18,644 bases of DNA, from contig CALPVI020000006.1 of NCBI GenBank assembly GCA_943326975.2, forward strand, positions 1 through 18,644. Direction: 5' to 3'. This DNA comes from Actinomyces viscosus. Its GTDB lineage: Bacteria; Bacteroidota; Bacteroidia; Flavobacteriales_D; Crocinitomicaceae. The notes below the pieces were generated by a model, which was given only the letters and a program-made list of their open reading frames with translations, did not search any database and was not told where the DNA came from. The position numbers and the translations under genes were made by a program. Each line of letters starts with the position of its first letter. Position 1 is the stretch's first letter. Below, piece after piece: positions 15,241 to 18,644 of this stretch.

Positions 15241-18132
15241 ATGGCGGGAAAACCGATAAGATTAGGAAAAGCAGCAGGAGAATTAAATGTAGGAGTATCT
15301 ACATTGGTTGAATTCTTGCATTCCAAAGGGGTAAACATTGACGCGAATCCAAATACAAAATTGGAAGGTGATCATTTTGAAATACTTCAAAAACAATTTG
15401 CTGCAGATCAAACATTGAAAGAACAGTCTAAATTGACTGCAGTAAAACGTGAAAAAAGAGAGACTATCTCAATTCGTGATTCTAAATCAGGTGAAGCACC
15501 GAAAGTAGATGATGAAGATGAAGTAGATCTTGATGTTATCGAGCGTATCAAAAGTACTGCACCTGTAACACCTGTTGTTCAAAAAGAAGAAGCTGAAAAA
15601 GTTGCAGAAACACCTCAAAAAGTAGCTGAAACTGAAGTAACTCCTGTAGTTGATAAAATCGTTGAACCTCATACACTTGGGGAAGGTGATGTTCAAGTTC
15701 AAATTGTTGGAAAAATAGATTTAGACAAACTAAATACTAAAACACGTCCAGATAAAAAGAAATTTGAAAAACCGGTAAAAAAAGCTAATTACACTCCTTC
15801 AAAACCAACTCCTGCTCCTGCACAACCAAAAGCAGAACCAATTGTTGAGAAAAAAGTAGAAGAGAAACCAAAAGAAGCTGAGCCAGTTGTTCCTAAAGAA
15901 ATTGAAACAATACGTGTAGAACGTAAGGTTTTAACAGGACCTACCGTTTTAGGTAAAATTGAGTTACCAGTATCTAAACCAAAAACTACTGGTAAACCAG
16001 GTGCTCCTGGTCAATCTCAAAATGATCGTAAAAAACGTAAGCGTATCAAAAAAATTGATCCTACGAAAGCAGCAACTCCTGGTACACCAGGACAAGCAAA
16101 TGGTCAAAATACAGGTGGTCAAAATAGACCTGCTGGACAAGGACAAGGTGGTCAAAATAGACCTGTTTCACCAAATTATAAAGGTGGTCAAAATAACGCT
16201 AATAGAGGGAAATTTGTAAAACCTGAAATTAACGAAAGAGACATCCAAAAAGAAATTAAAGATACTTTAGCAAGACTTTCAAACAAAGGTTCTAAATCTA
16301 AAGCATCCAAAAATAGAAAAGTAAAACGTGATGTAAATGCCCAAAGACGTCAGGATGAATTAGATCAACAAGAATTAGAGGCAAGCATCTTGAAGTTAAC
16401 AGAATTCGTAACAGTTTCTGAATTGGCTACAATGATGAGTGTGTCTCCGACTCAAGTTATTTCTGCTTGTATGTCATTAGGTATTTTCGCTTCAATTAAT
16501 CAACGTTTAGATGCTGAAACAATTCAAATTATAGCAGATGAGTTTGGATTTGAAGCGGAATTCGTAAGTGCTGATGTTCAAGATGCAATTTCACAAGTTG
16601 AAGATAAAGAAGAAGATTTAATATCTCGTCCTCCAATTATTACGGTAATGGGTCACGTGGATCACGGTAAAACTTCTTTATTAGATAAATTACGTAATGC
16701 TAACGTTACAGAAGGTGAAGCTGGAGGTATTACTCAGCACATCGGAGCTTACTCGTTAACATTAAAAGATGGTCGTAAAATGACGTTCTTAGATACACCT
16801 GGTCACGAAGCCTTTACAGCGATGCGTGCACGTGGTGCTCAAGTAACAGACGTTGCGATTATCATTGTAGCTGCGGATGATGATGTGATGCCACAAACAA
16901 AAGAGGCAATATCTCACGCTCAAGCTGCAAACGTACCTATGATTTTTGCTATTAATAAAATAGATAAACCAGGTGCAAATCCAGAAAGAATTAGAGAACA
17001 ACTTTCTCAAATGAATATATTAGTAGAAGATTGGGGTGGTAAATACCAATGTCAAGAAATTTCTGCTAAACAAAACTTAAACATTGATGCATTATTAGAA
17101 AAAGTTCTTTTAGAAGCAGAAATGTTAAACTTGAAAGCAAATCCTAACAAAAATGCTGTTGGTACGGTAATCGAATCTTCTTTAGATAAAGGAAAAGGTT
17201 ATGTAACAAACATGCTAGTAGAGGCTGGTACTTTAAAAGTTGGAGATATTGTATTAGTTGGACGTAATTATGGACGTGTTAGAGCGATGCATGATGAGCA
17301 TGGAGTAAATCTTAAAACTGCTGAACCTGCTAGACCAGTATCTATTTTAGGTATCAATGGTGCTCCAAGTGCAGGTGATAAATTCTATGTAATGGATGAC
17401 GAAAAAGAAGCGAAAAACATCGCTACTAAACGTGAGCAATTACACAGAGAACAAGGTTTAAGAACAACGAAACACATTACATTAGACGAAATCGGTCGTC
17501 GTTTAGCAATTGGTGATTTCAAAGAATTGAACGTAATTGTGAAAGGTGATGTGGATGGTTCAATCGAAGCATTATCTGCTTCGTTGTTGAACTTATCAAC
17601 TGATGAAATACAAGTAAAAGTAGTACACAAAGGTGTTGGAGCTATCTCTGAAGCTGATGTGAACTTAGCTTCTGCATCTGATGCAATCATTATTGGTTTC
17701 CAAGTTCGTCCTTCTGCAGGTGCGCGTAAATTAGCAGATCAAGAAGAAATAGATATTCGTTTATACTCTGTAATCTATAAAGCGATAGATGAAATCAAAG
17801 CTGCAATGGAAGGAATGTTATCTCCAGATATTGAAGAGAAAATTACAGGTTCTGCAGAAATTCGTGAAACTTTTGATATTACAAAAGTGGGTACAATTGC
17901 AGGATGTTTCGTAACTGAAGGTCTGTTTAAACGTAGTTCAAGAGTACGAGTAATTAGAGACGGAATTGTAATACATACAGGAACACTTGGTTCATTGAAA
18001 CGTTTCAAAGACGATGTGAAAGAAGTGAAACATGGTTATGAATGTGGTTTAAACGTAGAGAAATTCAACGATATTAAAGTTGGAGATATCATCGAAGCGT
18101 TTGAGGAAACAGAAGTTGCAAGAAAATTGTAA
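15241..18132 (+). CDS. infB: Translation initiation factor IF-2
   Basis: This is a 963-residue GTPase that places fMet-tRNA on the 30S subunit and promotes subunit joining. A first IF2_N helical domain (about 1-55, starting MAGKPIRLGKAAGELNVGVS) is followed by a long disordered charged, Pro/Lys/Glu- and Gly/Gln-rich linker (about 60-375). A second IF2_N-like segment lies at about 388-440. The G domain has G1 GHVDHGKT (471-478), G2 GGITQH (495-500), G3 DTPGH (518-522), G4 NKID (572-575) and G5 SAK (608-610). Domain II, domain III and the C-terminal fMet-tRNA-binding beta barrel complete the protein. All catalytic residues are intact, including H522. The gene ends the operon and is followed by a strong terminator. 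The 62-base gap after nusA holds no clear promoter or hairpin. An in-frame downstream start producing a shorter isoform, as in E. coli, cannot be judged. Confidence 0.98.
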   Translation: MAGKPIRLGKAAGELNVGVSTLVEFLHSKGVNIDANPNTKLEGDHFEILQKQFAADQTLKEQSKLTAVKREKRETISIRDSKSGEAPKVDDEDEVDLDVIERIKSTAPVTPVVQKEEAEKVAETPQKVAETEVTPVVDKIVEPHTLGEGDVQVQIVGKIDLDKLNTKTRPDKKKFEKPVKKANYTPSKPTPAPAQPKAEPIVEKKVEEKPKEAEPVVPKEIETIRVERKVLTGPTVLGKIELPVSKPKTTGKPGAPGQSQNDRKKRKRIKKIDPTKAATPGTPGQANGQNTGGQNRPAGQGQGGQNRPVSPNYKGGQNNANRGKFVKPEINERDIQKEIKDTLARLSNKGSKSKASKNRKVKRDVNAQRRQDELDQQELEASILKLTEFVTVSELATMMSVSPTQVISACMSLGIFASINQRLDAETIQIIADEFGFEAEFVSADVQDAISQVEDKEEDLISRPPIITVMGHVDHGKTSLLDKLRNANVTEGEAGGITQHIGAYSLTLKDGRKMTFLDTPGHEAFTAMRARGAQVTDVAIIIVAADDDVMPQTKEAISHAQAANVPMIFAINKIDKPGANPERIREQLSQMNILVEDWGGKYQCQEISAKQNLNIDALLEKVLLEAEMLNLKANPNKNAVGTVIESSLDKGKGYVTNMLVEAGTLKVGDIVLVGRNYGRVRAMHDEHGVNLKTAEPARPVSILGINGAPSAGDKFYVMDDEKEAKNIATKREQLHREQGLRTTKHITLDEIGRRLAIGDFKELNVIVKGDVDGSIEALSASLLNLSTDEIQVKVVHKGVGAISEADVNLASASDAIIIGFQVRPSAGARKLADQEEIDIRLYSVIYKAIDEIKAAMEGMLSPDIEEKITGSAEIRETFDITKVGTIAGCFVTEGLFKRSSRVRVIRDGIVIHTGTLGSLKRFKDDVKEVKHGYECGLNVEKFNDIKVGDIIEAFEETEVARKL
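16114..16196 (+). repeat. Short in-frame repeats in the IF-2 linker (GGQN units)
   Basis: A 19-base unit beginning GGTGGTCAAAAT occurs at 16114-16132 and again at 16147-16165, and its first 14 bases recur at 16183-16196. Each encodes GGQN, twice followed by RP. The repeats lie in the disordered Gly/Gln linker of IF-2, where length changes should be tolerated. Confidence 0.75.
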
Positions 18133-18151
18133 GAATAACAAAAGCATAAAC

Positions 18152-18184
18152 AAAGGGTCGAAATTAATTTCGACCCTTTTTATT
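18152..18184. terminator. Bidirectional terminator between infB and the downstream membrane-protein gene
   Basis: Positions 18152-18179 are a perfect 28-base palindrome whose two 14-base halves can pair (AAAGGGTCGAAATT and its complement). On the plus strand it is followed by TTTT-A-TTTT and ends infB, whose stop is 20 bases upstream. On the minus strand the stop codon of the convergent gene (18182-18180) abuts the palindrome, and the following sequence is T-rich (TTTGTTT). It therefore probably serves both genes. Confidence 0.9.
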
Positions 18185-18644
18185 TTAACCTATATATTTT
18201 AATTAAATAATTGCTTTGTGAACCGAACTGTTTAATGAATGATAATTTTGATTGAGTAGCTAATAATTCTAGAGGTAATCCTTGTTCTCTTGGTCCAAAT
18301 TGACTATCCCAAATAATATAATCACCTGATTTAATAATAGTTCGCAATTCTTTTGAAAAATCTTTCGAATAAAAAAACTTACACATTTGATTTTTCAAAT
18401 ACGGATTTTCATCCATTGCAAAACAAAAAAGCGGGTGGTGATAAAATAAGGAATGATGTTTTGTATTTATTTTTTTAATGAATGAGGCAGATTGAAGAAT
18501 CGAACGCTCAAAAGAATTCGCTCTTAATGGAAAATGTTTAGTCGTAATAGAACTAACAACTAAAATTAGAAAAATACCCGTAATTAAATAATGGAGTAAT
18601 TTATTAGAAAAAAAGGAATATTTACTAAGGAAATAAAGATTAAT
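18180..18644 (-). CDS. Membrane protein, C-terminal part only (possible GT-C glycosyltransferase)
   Basis: The minus strand is open from the right window edge (18644) to a TAA at 18182-18180, giving 154 residues without a stop, so the gene starts outside the window. An internal ATG at 18416 would give only 78 residues and is unlikely to be the true start. The visible part has a hydrophobic helix (about residues 16-33, HYLITGIFLILVVSSI) and then a soluble domain. That domain contains HHSLFYHHPLFCFAMDENP and later GDYIIWDSQFGPREQGLPLELL. This layout, a last membrane helix followed by a small C-terminal domain with an IxWDSQFGP motif, resembles the tail of GT-C-type mannosyltransferase-like proteins of Bacteroidota. 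I recall that similarity rather than being able to test it. Function is otherwise unknown. Confidence 0.7.
   Translation of the reverse strand: MNLYFLSKYSFFSNKLLHYLITGIFLILVVSSITTKHFPLRANSFERSILQSASFIKKINTKHHSLFYHHPLFCFAMDENPYLKNQMCKFFYSKDFSKELRTIIKSGDYIIWDSQFGPREQGLPLELLATQSKLSFIKQFGSQSNYLIKIYRLK

Noticed and set aside
15959..16219. Plus-strand 86-codon ORF inside infB
   Set aside because: Alternate frame of the repetitive IF-2 linker; its repeated residues arise from the GGQN DNA repeats.
18180..18416. Stand-alone 78-residue gene starting at the ATG at 18416
   Set aside because: The same frame stays open to the window edge and includes a membrane helix upstream, so this ATG is internal to a longer truncated gene.

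Overview
The window looks like a chromosomal segment of a Bacteroidota bacterium, most likely order Flavobacteriales. The base composition is strongly AT-rich. Start codons lack Shine-Dalgarno sequences. Three promoter -7 boxes match the Bacteroidota consensus TAnnTTTG exactly, two of them with TTG 19 bases upstream. Several proteins are of kinds typical of this phylum: a Reg_prop/Y_Y_Y sensor, a bacterial GH3-like protein and a two-domain UspA. I cannot name the genus. Almost everything is housekeeping or ordinary accessory sequence. I see no insertion sequence, prophage, CRISPR array, tRNA or rRNA, and no intergenic gap above 300 bases.

Layout. 1-2003 (-): most of RNase R, whose 3' end lies beyond the left edge. 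2181-2699 (+): a ferritin. 2753-6640 (+): a 1295-residue transmembrane protein with an exported propeller sensor, a class III adenylate cyclase domain and a C-terminal HD phosphohydrolase domain. 6781-7599 (+): a tandem UspA protein ending at a strong terminator. 7669-9189 (+): a GH3-family adenylating enzyme. 9202-10095 (-): a DMT/EamA transporter. 10182-11390 (-): phosphoglycerate kinase with its own consensus promoter and terminator. 11544-13322 (+): a polytopic GT-C-like membrane protein. 13457-18132 (+): the conserved rimP-nusA-infB transcription/translation operon. 18180-18644 (-): the C-terminal part of another membrane protein that enters from the right edge.

Two places deserve most attention. 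First, a consensus promoter lies upstream of rimP-nusA-infB, and a complete intrinsic terminator hairpin sits between it and the rimP start codon. All transcription into the operon must read through that hairpin. This suggests attenuation, plausibly NusA autoregulation like that described for the Bacillus subtilis nusA operon. A three-codon ORF whose stop codon overlaps the stem could add a translation-linked layer. Second, the sensor-cyclase-HD protein puts a predicted cAMP-making domain and a phosphodiesterase-like HD domain on one polypeptide behind an extracytoplasmic propeller. That domain order suggests a self-contained cyclic-nucleotide switch.
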